Assembly (NCBI GenBank): GCA_947492375.1
Contig: CANLMI010000003.1
Location: forward strand, 556,425 to 620,424
Reading direction: 5' to 3'
From: an uncultured Kordiimonas sp.
Lineage (GTDB): Bacteria > Pseudomonadota > Alphaproteobacteria > Sphingomonadales > Kordiimonadaceae
DNA length: 64,000 nucleotides
Shown: positions 1 through 8,705 of the stretch, piece by piece
Position numbering within the stretch: position 1 is the first letter of the stretch
How the letters are laid out: every line of letters starts with the position of its first letter
The notes under the pieces: model-generated
What the model was told of the DNA's origin: nothing
What the model saw: the letters and a program-made list of their open reading frames with translations, nothing else
Databases searched by the model: none
Made by a program: the position numbers and the translations under genes

Positions 1-187
1 GCCGATATCACAAGTATTGGCGGTGCCCTTATTTTAAGTTTCTAGCTTTGTATAGCGCTATGTGGGAACCTTCTTTCTGTAAGGTTTTCACATATAACTT
101 TTATGTGTTTTAGGGGGCGGGCTTTATTAATTTACGCAAGCGTTGTTTTCTGTTATAAGATTGCAATCTATGATTGGGAGAAATTTT
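1..187. other. Leading non-coding segment with two small inverted repeats
   Basis: No gene is supported here. Two short inverted repeats are visible: AACCTT/AAGGTT (67-72 and 81-86, 8-nt spacer) and CACATA/TATGTG (89-94 and 102-107, 7-nt spacer), the second followed by TTTT. They could be the end of an upstream transcript, or part of the promoter of the TPR gene that starts at 188. Neither reading can be proved from the sequence. Confidence 0.3.
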
Positions 188-919
188 ATGCTAACGACAG
201 TTCTAATTCTATTAACTGCAACATTTGCTGATACAGATAGTGTTGTTGACGAGCCTGCCATTTTTGCGGCGGAAGTTGCAAGTGTCGAGCCTTCTAGTTC
301 CGTTAAGGTTGATGAAGAATTTATCATTACTGACTCTCTGGAAAAGCAGCTAAAAGGTTCACTTAAGGATGCCTTTAATGCTTATCAGGCTGGTAATTAT
401 GCCGTTGCAGAGAAAAAATTCTCTACCCTTGCAAGACTTCAGCACAGGATCGCCCGCCAACGTCGGTTTGTTGAACAAGCACTTGAATTAGACCGTGGCA
501 GACGGCTTTCGTCATCTTATGGCCTGGGTTATGAGGATGCATATACGCCGGTATCCGCACCAAATGCTAAGGCAGTTGCATTTGCTCAGCCGCTACCATT
601 ATTGCAGATCAAAAGAGCAGCATCCAAACTGTATTACCTGGAAGGGATTTCACAGCTAAGGCAAAATAAGATAGCTGATGCCGTGGAGACATTTGAGCGC
701 GCGCTAAGTGTGGATAAGTTTAATTTCGAAGCGCGGATTGAGTATGCTATTGCGTCCCTTAAAGAAGGGGATGTTGCAACCGCAGGCAAAGAATTAGAAA
801 CCATTAATGATGTGGCCGCAAAATACTGCAATGAGGAACGTTGCATTTTCTCTGACGATAGCAAAAAACGTCATACAAGACTGCGCGTTGCCTATCAAAA
901 TACGCTGAAGAGAAGCTAG
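188..919 (+). CDS. Secreted TPR-repeat protein
   Basis: This is a 243-residue protein with an N-terminal hydrophobic signal segment (about residues 1-13, ending near ATFA), so it is probably periplasmic. Two helical regions fit tetratricopeptide repeats: one near residues 60-85 (AYQAGNYAVAEKKF) and a clearer pair near 150-205 (YYLEGISQLRQNKIADAVETF is followed by a second helix pair). TPRs mediate protein contacts, so a scaffold role is likely but the partner is unknown. The frame is open from a TTG at 143. I chose the ATG at 188 because GGGAG lies 7 nt upstream and the signal peptide begins there. The gene is followed by a convergent gene on the other strand. Confidence 0.7.
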   Translation: MLTTVLILLTATFADTDSVVDEPAIFAAEVASVEPSSSVKVDEEFIITDSLEKQLKGSLKDAFNAYQAGNYAVAEKKFSTLARLQHRIARQRRFVEQALELDRGRRLSSSYGLGYEDAYTPVSAPNAKAVAFAQPLPLLQIKRAASKLYYLEGISQLRQNKIADAVETFERALSVDKFNFEARIEYAIASLKEGDVATAGKELETINDVAAKYCNEERCIFSDDSKKRHTRLRVAYQNTLKRS

Positions 920-988
920 AAACTTATATATTCTTACCCATCTTTGATTTTAGGTCTGTTGTCATATTGTAAGCACCCTCTCAATATT

Positions 989-1690
989 TTACGGTGTATT
1001 CAATATGACAACACTAGTTTGTAAGGCTTGTTCTCTAAGTCCAAGGTCAAGCATTAATTCATGCCTTGCGTTTAATAGTTCTGTCGGAAAGGACTGTAGT
1101 TCACGCTGTGTTCTTTGAAAATGATAGTTCGCATTTTCAAAGTTGCCGCTCAGGAATTCTGCAATATCACTTTGTTCTTGTGTAATGCTATTTGCAGGTT
1201 TTTGCAGTGTTTCCTCATGTGCTAGGTAACCTTCAATTGCTGCTTTATATGTAATGATGCTTTTGCGCATGTATGATGCTGCATGACTGAGGTAATATGA
1301 TCTGAAATAGGAGCCTTGTTTATTCCGTTCCAAACCCCAGACATTCTTTCCACGGTCTTCTTCATACTCATACTCGCCGCATAAATTCCCTATTTTTGTA
1401 TGTTTGAAGCTAATTTCATAAAAGTTTCTTTTATCACCAAAGTATATTTCGGTTGGTTTTATTTTTAGTAGAACATCTGCGCTGTCGTAGATATTCTCTA
1501 ACTCGTTTTTATATGCATATGTGCTGACTAAGCCGCCATTAATATAAACGGCCCATATTTCCCCTTCGAACATTGTATCTAATTCTCTAAAGGGAGTTGG
1601 ATAATGAATACCGCCTCTTATAATTGGACTGCAAGCATGTGAGGCATTGCTGAGGCATAGGGCAAAAACGATATAAGCAAGGTATTTCAT
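989..1690 (-). CDS. Secreted protein of unknown function
   Basis: This is a 233-residue protein whose first 19 residues form a signal peptide (MKYLAYIVFALCLSNASHA) followed directly by Cys20. The residues before the Cys (SHA) do not fit a good lipobox, so signal peptidase I cleavage is more likely than lipidation. The mature part is rich in Tyr and charged residues, has a CGEYEYEED segment near the middle, and is predicted helical toward the C-terminus. I recognise no family. It lies just downstream of the asparagine-synthetase-like gene on the same strand with only 24 bases between them, so the two may be cotranscribed. No strong Shine-Dalgarno sequence precedes the ATG. Confidence 0.6.
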   Translation of the reverse strand: MKYLAYIVFALCLSNASHACSPIIRGGIHYPTPFRELDTMFEGEIWAVYINGGLVSTYAYKNELENIYDSADVLLKIKPTEIYFGDKRNFYEISFKHTKIGNLCGEYEYEEDRGKNVWGLERNKQGSYFRSYYLSHAASYMRKSIITYKAAIEGYLAHEETLQKPANSITQEQSDIAEFLSGNFENANYHFQRTQRELQSFPTELLNARHELMLDLGLREQALQTSVVILNTP

Positions 1691-1714
1691 TACGATATGT
1701 TACATAGTAACAAT

Positions 1715-3721
1715 TTAAAGGTCAACATGTTTGTAGGCTGCTTTAATCCCAGTCGCCAACTCATTTTCTGTTATCCAGATGAGCGTATGAAAAATACGCA
1801 AGCCAATGGTTGCAGTGCGCTCGTTCCTAAAAAAATAGCCAGTATCTGTTGTGGCGGCGCGCAAGGTTTGCGTGTTGAATATGGACCAGCATTCATGGCT
1901 CTTTGGAATAGCAGCAATTAATTTTCTAAAATATGTGCGGTTCTGCCAAAGGTAGGTGCCGTGTCTTCCCAGATGGTTAGGGGGCGGTGTTGTACCGCGT
2001 GTTGGAATATTTCTGAAATTTGCGGATGTGATACAAGTATTTTCGAGAGGTGTCAGTTTTTCAGGTACTCGAATGAGCCAGTCAGCAGCGATATCTAGCC
2101 TTTTCGATAGGTAGAGCCGTTGGTGTGCATTCAAGGATTGCGGCGCATAGGGCAGGGTTAATAGCTCTTTGCCTCCCAGTTTTTCGATCAAATCGAATGA
2201 TAAGCGTCCAAGCGAGCGCTCACTCTCAGGCAGAGCCTCGGCGGCAGCCAGTAACACCGGATCATAAAGTGGCTCGAAAGTGCCGTAAGCCATATTTAAC
2301 GCGCGGGAACTAAACCCAAAATGGCGCTTGGTACGCTCACTTAGGTATAAATCCATACCAATATCATTACTGATACCTTTGGGATTTTTAAGGCCCTCAT
2401 AGATGCGGGGAACGGCTTCGGCCTGAAACCGTTTTGTAAACAGGTGCCTCAGTGCTTTCGGCTTCATCGTATAGACATAGGCCCAGCGTGCAGCATGTCG
2501 TTTGCTGCCCTTATGAAATCCTTTGAGGTAGGTGCAGAATATTGTGCGGTAAAGGGAATTCCCGGATATCAGTTGTTTCAGGTGGAATAGGGGCTTTTTC
2601 CAAAACAGGATGTTTTTTGCTGGCGGTATTTTGAAATGCCGTGTTAACTCGCCTGCGCTGCCACGCACGCGGTACACGCTTTCCAGACGCAAGGGGCCAA
2701 GGTCATGGTGATAAAGGTTTGAATATCCTTGGCCGCGGAAAACAGCGATCTGTGCCTCTTTGGTATGGCTTGTTTCCGAGCCGTCATAGTTTGATGGATA
2801 GTTACCAATACGGGCGTTAAATCTGATAGCAATTTTATGGGCGATTAGCTTGTCGATGTTTTGGTCATCGCCACCTGAAAAGATCGTCAGGTTTTGAACA
2901 TTTGCACTAAGGGCTGCTGCAAAACATAATCTGGAATCCAGCCCGCCGGTTAGGTCAAACAACAGGTCTTTTCCATTTGCCGCACGGTCGAGCGCCATCA
3001 TATAATCTGTGAGGCGGTTGGCTGCTACCTCCAAAAGCTTATCATATGGCACGTCTTTGTAATCAGGGTGTTTTGCTTGCTTAAAAGACCATGACGCCCT
3101 TGTACCTGTTAAAACCTTACCGTGAGGGAGCAGGGATATTCTATCAAAGCCCGTCTGATCACCCGCGCCGATGCCAAATAGCGCCTCCATTGCACCGCCT
3201 GCAACAGTGCGTTTAACAGAATAGCCAAAGGATATTGCGATCGCTTCTATCCAATAAATATTATTGCTGACAATCAAGGTCCCATTATGCTGGAAGACAA
3301 ATATTGGATATTGAGAGAGCGGATCGCAGGCCACAGCAAACTCACCTGAACGAATATTAAAAAACCCGCAACTAAAAATACCGCGTATGTCATTGTCTAA
3401 TGTGCCGCTATCAAAGCTGTTGCCATTGAGGGCATCAAGGTAGCACTGAATGGAACTGTCTGTGAGGGCCAGTTTTGTACCGCTTGAAAATACATGATTT
3501 TCTGCAAACCCGTGGCCGTCCCAAAAGAATATCGTATCCTCTGTATTTACCAGTGGTTTAGAGGTCGCGAAAAATATGTTTTCAGTATGAAAATACTCTA
3601 CTGTTCCATCAGCAGGGCACAGGCGCGGCGCGGCATCCAAAACATGCCTTAATTCTGGCAGGGAAATACCAGCCCTGTAAGTTTGACTTTGTGCATTATG
3701 AATTATCAGGATAAATTCCAT
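1715..3721 (-). CDS. Asparagine-synthetase-like protein lacking the glutaminase cysteine
   Basis: This is a 668-residue protein with the two-domain layout of class II asparagine synthetases. The N-terminal Ntn-like half runs to about residue 200. The C-terminal ATP-pyrophosphatase half carries the PP-loop variant LTGGLDSR (residues 257-264, normally SGGLDS). In true AsnB the glutaminase nucleophile is Cys2. Here the protein starts MEFILII, so glutamine hydrolysis is unlikely. Members without the Cys include beta-lactam synthetases, lasso-peptide cyclases and many undefined proteins in cell-surface loci. I infer an ATP-dependent amide- or adenylate-forming enzyme of unknown substrate. The frame extends to a TTG at 3745, but GGGGAG lies 8 nt before the ATG at 3721, which I chose. 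Confidence 0.8.
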   Translation of the reverse strand: MEFILIIHNAQSQTYRAGISLPELRHVLDAAPRLCPADGTVEYFHTENIFFATSKPLVNTEDTIFFWDGHGFAENHVFSSGTKLALTDSSIQCYLDALNGNSFDSGTLDNDIRGIFSCGFFNIRSGEFAVACDPLSQYPIFVFQHNGTLIVSNNIYWIEAIAISFGYSVKRTVAGGAMEALFGIGAGDQTGFDRISLLPHGKVLTGTRASWSFKQAKHPDYKDVPYDKLLEVAANRLTDYMMALDRAANGKDLLFDLTGGLDSRLCFAAALSANVQNLTIFSGGDDQNIDKLIAHKIAIRFNARIGNYPSNYDGSETSHTKEAQIAVFRGQGYSNLYHHDLGPLRLESVYRVRGSAGELTRHFKIPPAKNILFWKKPLFHLKQLISGNSLYRTIFCTYLKGFHKGSKRHAARWAYVYTMKPKALRHLFTKRFQAEAVPRIYEGLKNPKGISNDIGMDLYLSERTKRHFGFSSRALNMAYGTFEPLYDPVLLAAAEALPESERSLGRLSFDLIEKLGGKELLTLPYAPQSLNAHQRLYLSKRLDIAADWLIRVPEKLTPLENTCITSANFRNIPTRGTTPPPNHLGRHGTYLWQNRTYFRKLIAAIPKSHECWSIFNTQTLRAATTDTGYFFRNERTATIGLRIFHTLIWITENELATGIKAAYKHVDL

Positions 3722-3898
3722 CTTGAATACTCCCCATAGTTTCAAGACTGTGTACCCATACCTTTACCTCACTTCGGTCTGGTTTTGCAATTGGGATATT
3801 CGTTTACTGGACTTATACATTTTCCTTCACAAACGTTTTAAAATATGATCCTTATTTGATGAAGGGGTGCCGACTAACCGGCAATCACGGGAGCGCTT

Positions 3899-5809
3899 AT
3901 GATGAAAACTGCTTTAAAAGGTACTGTAAAAAATACTGTAAAAAGCACGGCGACTATTATGGGGGCGGTGCCCCTTATATTTGGAATTTCGAGCGTAGTA
4001 ACCGGATCAATGCAGGGAAGTAAAACGGGCGGCGCGCCAGTTTCCTATGAAGTATCATTTAAAAATGCTGTGCATCATGAAGCGCAGATCACTGTTACTT
4101 ACCGCGATGTTGGTGCCGCTGTCGGCGATGCGCCGTTAGAGGTTCGCATGTCGCGCTCCAGCCCTGGGCGCTATGCAATCCATGAGTTCGCGAAAAATGT
4201 GTATTCAGTAACGGCGACAGATGCCAAAGGTAACCCTCTAAAGGTAACGCGCGATAATCCCTATAGCTGGTATATTGGTGGGCACCGGGGCGGCACGGTT
4301 AAATTAACCTACACACTATACGGTGACCGCGCTGACGGCACCTATACGCAAATCGATGGTACCCACGCCCACATGAATATGCCAGCGACCTTTATGTGGG
4401 CAAAGGGTATGGAAGAGCGCACCATTGATGTGCTTTTTAAACCTGAAGACACATCATGGAAGGTCGCGACGCAGCTTCGCCCCACCAGCAATCCGTATTT
4501 GTTTGAGGCACCGAACCTTCAGTATTTTATGGATAGCCCCACAGAGCTTAGTGATTTTGACCTGCGTGAATGGCAGGTTGAGGACGACGGCGGGGTGATG
4601 CGTACCATTCGCCTCGCGGTGCATCATGACGGCACATCAGCTGATATGGATACCTATACCGATAAGGCGAAAGCCGTGGTGAACGAGCAAATCAAGCTTT
4701 TCGGTGATGTGCCAAACTTTGACTATGAAACCTATACTTTTATCGCGGATTATCTACCGCATGTATCGGGGGATGGCATGGAGCACCGAAATTCCACGGT
4801 CTTAACAAGTTCGCGTGCGCTGCATGACAGCAATTTTAGCCAACTTGGCACATTAAGCCATGAATTTATCCATGCCTGGAATGTGGAGCGCCTGCGCCCA
4901 CGTGAACTGGAACCATTTAATTTTGAAACAACAAACCCAACACCAAGCCTATGGCTCGCTGAAGGCTTCACGTCATATTATGGCCCGCTGACGATCCGGC
5001 GTGCGGGCGAGGAAAGCGTAGAGACATATATCGGCGATTTATCACGTCAATTGAATTTTATCCTCAATGCATCAGGCCGTAATTTTGCAAGCCCACAGGA
5101 AATGAGCCTGCGTGCGCCGTTTGTCGATGCGGCCACATCGATTGACCCCACAAACAACAGCAATATTTTCACAAGCTATTATCCTTACGGTGCCATCATT
5201 GGCCTCGCGCTTGATCTGGAAATTAGAGGGCAGTTTAAAGGCAAAAGCCTCGATGATGTTATGCGCCGCCTGTGGGAGACGAACGGCAAGCCCGAAATCC
5301 CATATGCCCCCGATGCGCTTATCAGTGCGGTGGCGGACGTGACGGGTGATCAGGGGTTTGCAGAAGCGTTTTTTAAGGCGAATGTTAAGGGCAGCAGCCT
5401 ACCTGACTTCACACCGCTTTTTGAGCGTGCAGGGATTGTTTTTGCGAAAAAGAATGAAGGCAAGTCCTATATTGGCCGTGTGCGTTTGAATAGCGATAAT
5501 GAGCTTAGGGATAATGTGATCAAGGGAACGCCTTTGTATGCTGCAGGGCTGGAGCGTGGGGATGAAATTCTCAAGATCGGTAACCGTAAGATCAAAGAGC
5601 AGGGCGACATCGACAAGACGCTCAAACGTTACATGCCCGGTGATACGGTGAACATCACGTATCTTCAACGCGGTGAGGCGAAAACATCATCCCTGACATT
5701 TTCAGAAGACCCAACCATTGAACTAAAAACGCTTGAAAGCATGGACGAGAAACCAAGCAAAAAGCAGCTCAAGTTTCGCGAAGCATGGCTGGGTAAAGAA
5801 AACGCATAG
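3899..5809 (+). CDS. M61 family metallopeptidase with PDZ domain
   Basis: This is a 636-residue peptidase of the M61 (glycyl aminopeptidase-like) family. The zinc site HEFIH is at residues 321-325 and the third ligand Glu355 lies in LAEGFTSYYG. The family signature GMEHRNST is at 293-300. The N-terminal half is the beta-sandwich typical of M61, and a PDZ domain follows at about 530-600 (GLERGDEILKIGNRKI). A hydrophobic stretch near residues 20-37 is probably a signal peptide or anchor, placing the enzyme in the periplasm. GGGAG precedes two adjacent ATGs (3899 and 3902), and either could be used. The role is presumably peptide turnover or quality control. Confidence 0.9.
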   Translation: MMKTALKGTVKNTVKSTATIMGAVPLIFGISSVVTGSMQGSKTGGAPVSYEVSFKNAVHHEAQITVTYRDVGAAVGDAPLEVRMSRSSPGRYAIHEFAKNVYSVTATDAKGNPLKVTRDNPYSWYIGGHRGGTVKLTYTLYGDRADGTYTQIDGTHAHMNMPATFMWAKGMEERTIDVLFKPEDTSWKVATQLRPTSNPYLFEAPNLQYFMDSPTELSDFDLREWQVEDDGGVMRTIRLAVHHDGTSADMDTYTDKAKAVVNEQIKLFGDVPNFDYETYTFIADYLPHVSGDGMEHRNSTVLTSSRALHDSNFSQLGTLSHEFIHAWNVERLRPRELEPFNFETTNPTPSLWLAEGFTSYYGPLTIRRAGEESVETYIGDLSRQLNFILNASGRNFASPQEMSLRAPFVDAATSIDPTNNSNIFTSYYPYGAIIGLALDLEIRGQFKGKSLDDVMRRLWETNGKPEIPYAPDALISAVADVTGDQGFAEAFFKANVKGSSLPDFTPLFERAGIVFAKKNEGKSYIGRVRLNSDNELRDNVIKGTPLYAAGLERGDEILKIGNRKIKEQGDIDKTLKRYMPGDTVNITYLQRGEAKTSSLTFSEDPTIELKTLESMDEKPSKKQLKFREAWLGKENA

Positions 5810-5838
5810 GCCAAAATCTTAAGGTTGGGGAAACTAAA

Positions 5839-6240
5839 ATGTGTAAAATACTCAAGGTTTGGTTGGCAGGTTTGATATTGCTGACAAGTTGTGGGCCTAT
5901 AGATGTGCGTGAAGAAAAAAGAGTTACGTCTCCAGACGGTAAAATCGATGCAGTAGTGATACATAAATCGGGAGGTGGTGCTGCTGGGTATTCTTTTTAT
6001 GAGTTATATATGGTGCCAGCAGAAAAGGTTATCGATGAGACCGATACCAGAACTATTGGGATCAGCCATACATATGTATTCGATATTTCCTGGCTTGAAC
6101 CAAGATTATTAGAGGTTAGATACTCAGAAGAAGCATCTATATGGCAGTTTGAGAATAGCTACTTTTATCAATATGAAAGCGAATGGTTTGCTGATAGTAC
6201 ACCCTATGAAATTGCGTTAAAGCGGGTTCCTAAGCCATAG
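5839..6240 (+). CDS. Small lipoprotein of unknown function (first of two tandem paralogues)
   Basis: This is a 133-residue protein with a lipoprotein signal peptide: a hydrophobic stretch ending in the lipobox LTSC, so Cys20 would be lipidated. The mature part begins with a segment shared with the next gene: RVTS, then DG, then DAV, then KSGG with nearby Gly and Tyr. The overall pattern suggests a small beta-rich domain. It starts 29 nt after the M61 peptidase stop, so cotranscription is likely. I do not recognise the family and no catalytic residues stand out. Confidence 0.7.
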   Translation: MCKILKVWLAGLILLTSCGPIDVREEKRVTSPDGKIDAVVIHKSGGGAAGYSFYELYMVPAEKVIDETDTRTIGISHTYVFDISWLEPRLLEVRYSEEASIWQFENSYFYQYESEWFADSTPYEIALKRVPKP

Positions 6241-6292
6241 AAATAAACTTTATAGAGATAATAGGTCCAGCTTTAGCGGAGGACAACAACGT

Positions 6293-6721
6293 ATGTTTAA
6301 GATACTCAAAGTATCAATTTTCTACACTCTTTTTCTCGCTAGTGATCAATTGATCGATATCTCCGAGTTGCAAAGAGTTACATCGGCAGATGGTAGGGTT
6401 GATGCTGTTCTTTTGATGAAATCTGGTGGTTCTACAGGGTATGTAAGATATGAAGTACATATGATAATCTCTGGTGAAAAAATAGTTACTAATTTCGATC
6501 GACACTTATTGCTATTAAAAACGAAGAAAGCTCAAATTTCGTGGATTAAACCCAAGCTATTGGGAGTAGAATACTCTGCTGGCTCGATTATCAGATCATT
6601 TGATAATGAATACTTACAGTATGATAATGAAGATCAAGGTTTTCGACGTGCGGAGTCCTATGAACTCGTCCTTGATAGGCTAGTATATGAAACACCGACA
6701 AAGGCCGATCATGGAATTTAA
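6293..6721 (+). CDS. Paralogue of the preceding lipoprotein, without a lipobox
   Basis: This is a 142-residue protein that shares its N-terminal pattern (MxKILKV) and the core RVTSxDGxxDAV and KSGG segments with the lipoprotein at 5839, so the pair arose by tandem duplication. The signal segment remains hydrophobic (IFYTLFLAS) but the lipobox cysteine is gone, so it is either secreted free or membrane-anchored. GGAGG lies upstream of the ATG. The 3' end overlaps the start of the DUF805 gene by 11 bases in another frame, which suggests translational coupling. Function unknown. Confidence 0.65.
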   Translation: MFKILKVSIFYTLFLASDQLIDISELQRVTSADGRVDAVLLMKSGGSTGYVRYEVHMIISGEKIVTNFDRHLLLLKTKKAQISWIKPKLLGVEYSAGSIIRSFDNEYLQYDNEDQGFRRAESYELVLDRLVYETPTKADHGI

Positions 6722-7184
6722 ACCTGATCCTTTAGAGCAAGAGAAAAGCGGCGATAGTTTTTTGAAGCCGTTTTTCAAGAGCTATTTATTCTCGCTACGG
6801 CACGCCTATGATTTCACCGGGCGGGCGACGCGGTTTGAATATTGGGTTTATGTCATTCTGTTGTGGGCGACAAAATGGTTGCTTTTTATTGGCCTTACGA
6901 TCGCTATTGATACGATTTTTGACGGCGAGCTAACGATCCTGCCGTTTATTTTGAATGTACTCGTCGCAGTTATGACACTGGGTATCCACGCCCGTCGATT
7001 ACAGGATATTGGTATCTCAGGGCTGTGGCAGGTGTTTTATATCATCCCGCTTGTGGCGGGTTGGATATTTCTTAATCCCTCAATCGCTGGCGGGTTTACC
7101 TTTGCCTTTACTTGCATTTTCCTCTTTTGGCCGGGTGAGAAGGAAGAAAACAGATTTGGCATTGATCCACGGGATATGAGTTAG
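6711..7184 (+). CDS. DUF805 family inner-membrane protein
   Basis: This is a 157-residue integral membrane protein. It shows the DUF805 (YhaH-like) signatures: FTGRATRFEYW before the first helix, HARRLQDIGISGLW in the middle, and a C-terminal FWPGEKEENRFGIDP. Three to four membrane helices are visible. The family is widespread and has no firm biochemical function. The frame is open from 6687, but the ATG at 6711 gives the usual start about 20 residues before the GRATR motif. It overlaps the previous gene by 11 bases. Confidence 0.85.
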   Translation: MEFKPDPLEQEKSGDSFLKPFFKSYLFSLRHAYDFTGRATRFEYWVYVILLWATKWLLFIGLTIAIDTIFDGELTILPFILNVLVAVMTLGIHARRLQDIGISGLWQVFYIIPLVAGWIFLNPSIAGGFTFAFTCIFLFWPGEKEENRFGIDPRDMS

Positions 7185-7355
7185 CAAATGTAGCTTGTGT
7201 CAAACAATTGACATAATTCAACTTTTAAAAACTATGTATCCAAGTTGTTGGGGTTTACTAGCATGATTTATGATCCTCAATAATGCGGTGGAAGTATTTT
7301 CTAAGGCCGGCTTATATATGGCTTCAGTATGTAGTGGCCAGAAGGGGAAGTTTCT

Positions 7356-8558
7356 ATGACAGCAGTTCTATGTATGAAAAAATGGGCGGTTTACGCGTTA
7401 ATTTGCGGACTTCTAGTAAGTGGAAAAGGTGTATTTGCCAATAACCCAACACTTAAAGGCAATTCAAACAACTCTCATATAGAACATATTGACCGATTTG
7501 AAAAATCCATTGTTCCTTTGTCTAAATTAAAACAAAAGAATCCCAAGAAATATACTCTTTTGGAACGGATGAAGAAATATAAGGTCAATGGATTAAGTAT
7601 TGCAGTTGTAGTTGATGGTAAATTGGCATGGGCAAAAGGATATGGTTTGGCAGATGTGGAAAGCGGCCGAGCCGTTGATACAGAAACCTTGTTTCAGGCA
7701 GCATCTATCAGCAAGCCAGTTACGGCGCTCGCAGTTTTACATCAAGCAGAACAAGGATTGTTCGGTTTGGATGACAATGTAAATGAACATCTCAAAAGCT
7801 GGCAATTGCCTGATAATGAATACACGTCATCAGAAAAGGTAACCGCACGCAGGATACTTAACCATACCGCAGGCCTAACGGTTTGGGGCTTTCCTGGATA
7901 TAAGAGGGGTGATGCTATTCCGTCTTTGCCTGAAATTCTGGACGGTAAAGGAAATACCAATGCCGTAAGAGTATTTAAAACACCAGGAGAGAGTGTTCGC
8001 TATTCTGGTGGCGGGACAACTATCTTGCAACTAATGCTGGAAGACGTGAATGAAGACAAGTTTGCGAATATTATGAAACAACAGGTCTTGACCCCGCTCA
8101 ATATGGCGGCGAGTACATTTACAGTACCTTTGCCAGAAAAATTCCATTCAGTTGCTGCAACTGGCTATAGGAAGAATCGTAAGGAGGTGAAAGGTAAGTG
8201 GCATAATCATCCAGAGCAGGCTGCGGCAAGCCTTTGGACAACGCCAACAGACCTCTCAAAATACATTATCGCCATTAATGACATTCACGATGGTAAGCGG
8301 GATGACATTATTAGTCAGGAACTCATAAACGAAATGCTGACGCCGGGGTTGAAAAATCGAGGCTTGGGGCCTGTCATAACACAGGATGGTTTGCGCTGGG
8401 CGCACGGAGGCGCCAATCAAGGGTTTCGTTCAATGATCCGTAGCTGGTTTGCTGAAAATCATGGTATCGTTATTATGTTGAATTCAGATAATGGCAAAAT
8501 TATAGGCGAGATTACGACGGCCATTGCATCTGAGTATGGATGGCACCTACCAAATTGA
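7356..8558 (+). CDS. Secreted serine hydrolase of the beta-lactamase (class C/EstB-like) family
   Basis: This is a 400-residue protein with a signal peptide (cleavage near residue 29, VFA). The penicillin-binding fold motifs are present: SISK at 117-120 gives the catalytic Ser117 and Lys120, a YSGGG segment replaces the YxN motif, and HGG in RWAHGGANQGF replaces KTG. This combination is typical of Pfam Beta-lactamase family esterases and D-amino-acid peptidases rather than true antibiotic-hydrolysing enzymes, so resistance should not be assumed. AAGGGG sits 8 nt before the ATG at 7356. A second ATG at 7374 is less well placed. Confidence 0.85.
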   Translation: MTAVLCMKKWAVYALICGLLVSGKGVFANNPTLKGNSNNSHIEHIDRFEKSIVPLSKLKQKNPKKYTLLERMKKYKVNGLSIAVVVDGKLAWAKGYGLADVESGRAVDTETLFQAASISKPVTALAVLHQAEQGLFGLDDNVNEHLKSWQLPDNEYTSSEKVTARRILNHTAGLTVWGFPGYKRGDAIPSLPEILDGKGNTNAVRVFKTPGESVRYSGGGTTILQLMLEDVNEDKFANIMKQQVLTPLNMAASTFTVPLPEKFHSVAATGYRKNRKEVKGKWHNHPEQAAASLWTTPTDLSKYIIAINDIHDGKRDDIISQELINEMLTPGLKNRGLGPVITQDGLRWAHGGANQGFRSMIRSWFAENHGIVIMLNSDNGKIIGEITTAIASEYGWHLPN

Positions 8559-8654
8559 AATAAGTATAGATATTAAACAGCGTTGATATTTTCGAGTTGT
8601 GATAGATATGTGTTTCATGCATCTAGGTAGAACAGTATCTTGCTAACTTTCAAC

Positions 8655-8687
8655 TGATTGGACCAAGGTTAGTCCTTGGCCTAATCA
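8655..8687. terminator. Bidirectional hairpin terminator
   Basis: A 14-nt left arm (8655-8668) pairs with 8674-8687 with one mismatch and one G-T wobble around a 5-nt loop. The core is CCAAGG/CCTTGG. It lies between two convergent genes (ending at 8558 and 8706) and is followed by a T-rich run on the plus strand, so it fits a shared terminator. Confidence 0.6.
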
Positions 8688-8705
8688 AGCTTATAGTTTT
8701 CAGTT

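Noticed and set aside
1697..1921. Short plus-strand frame of 74 residues
   Set aside because: It lies mostly opposite the asparagine-synthetase-like gene, has no ribosome site and a nondescript product.
7356..8558. Antibiotic-resistance beta-lactamase
   Set aside because: YSG and HGG replace the motifs of true class C enzymes, so it fits the esterase/peptidase branch better.
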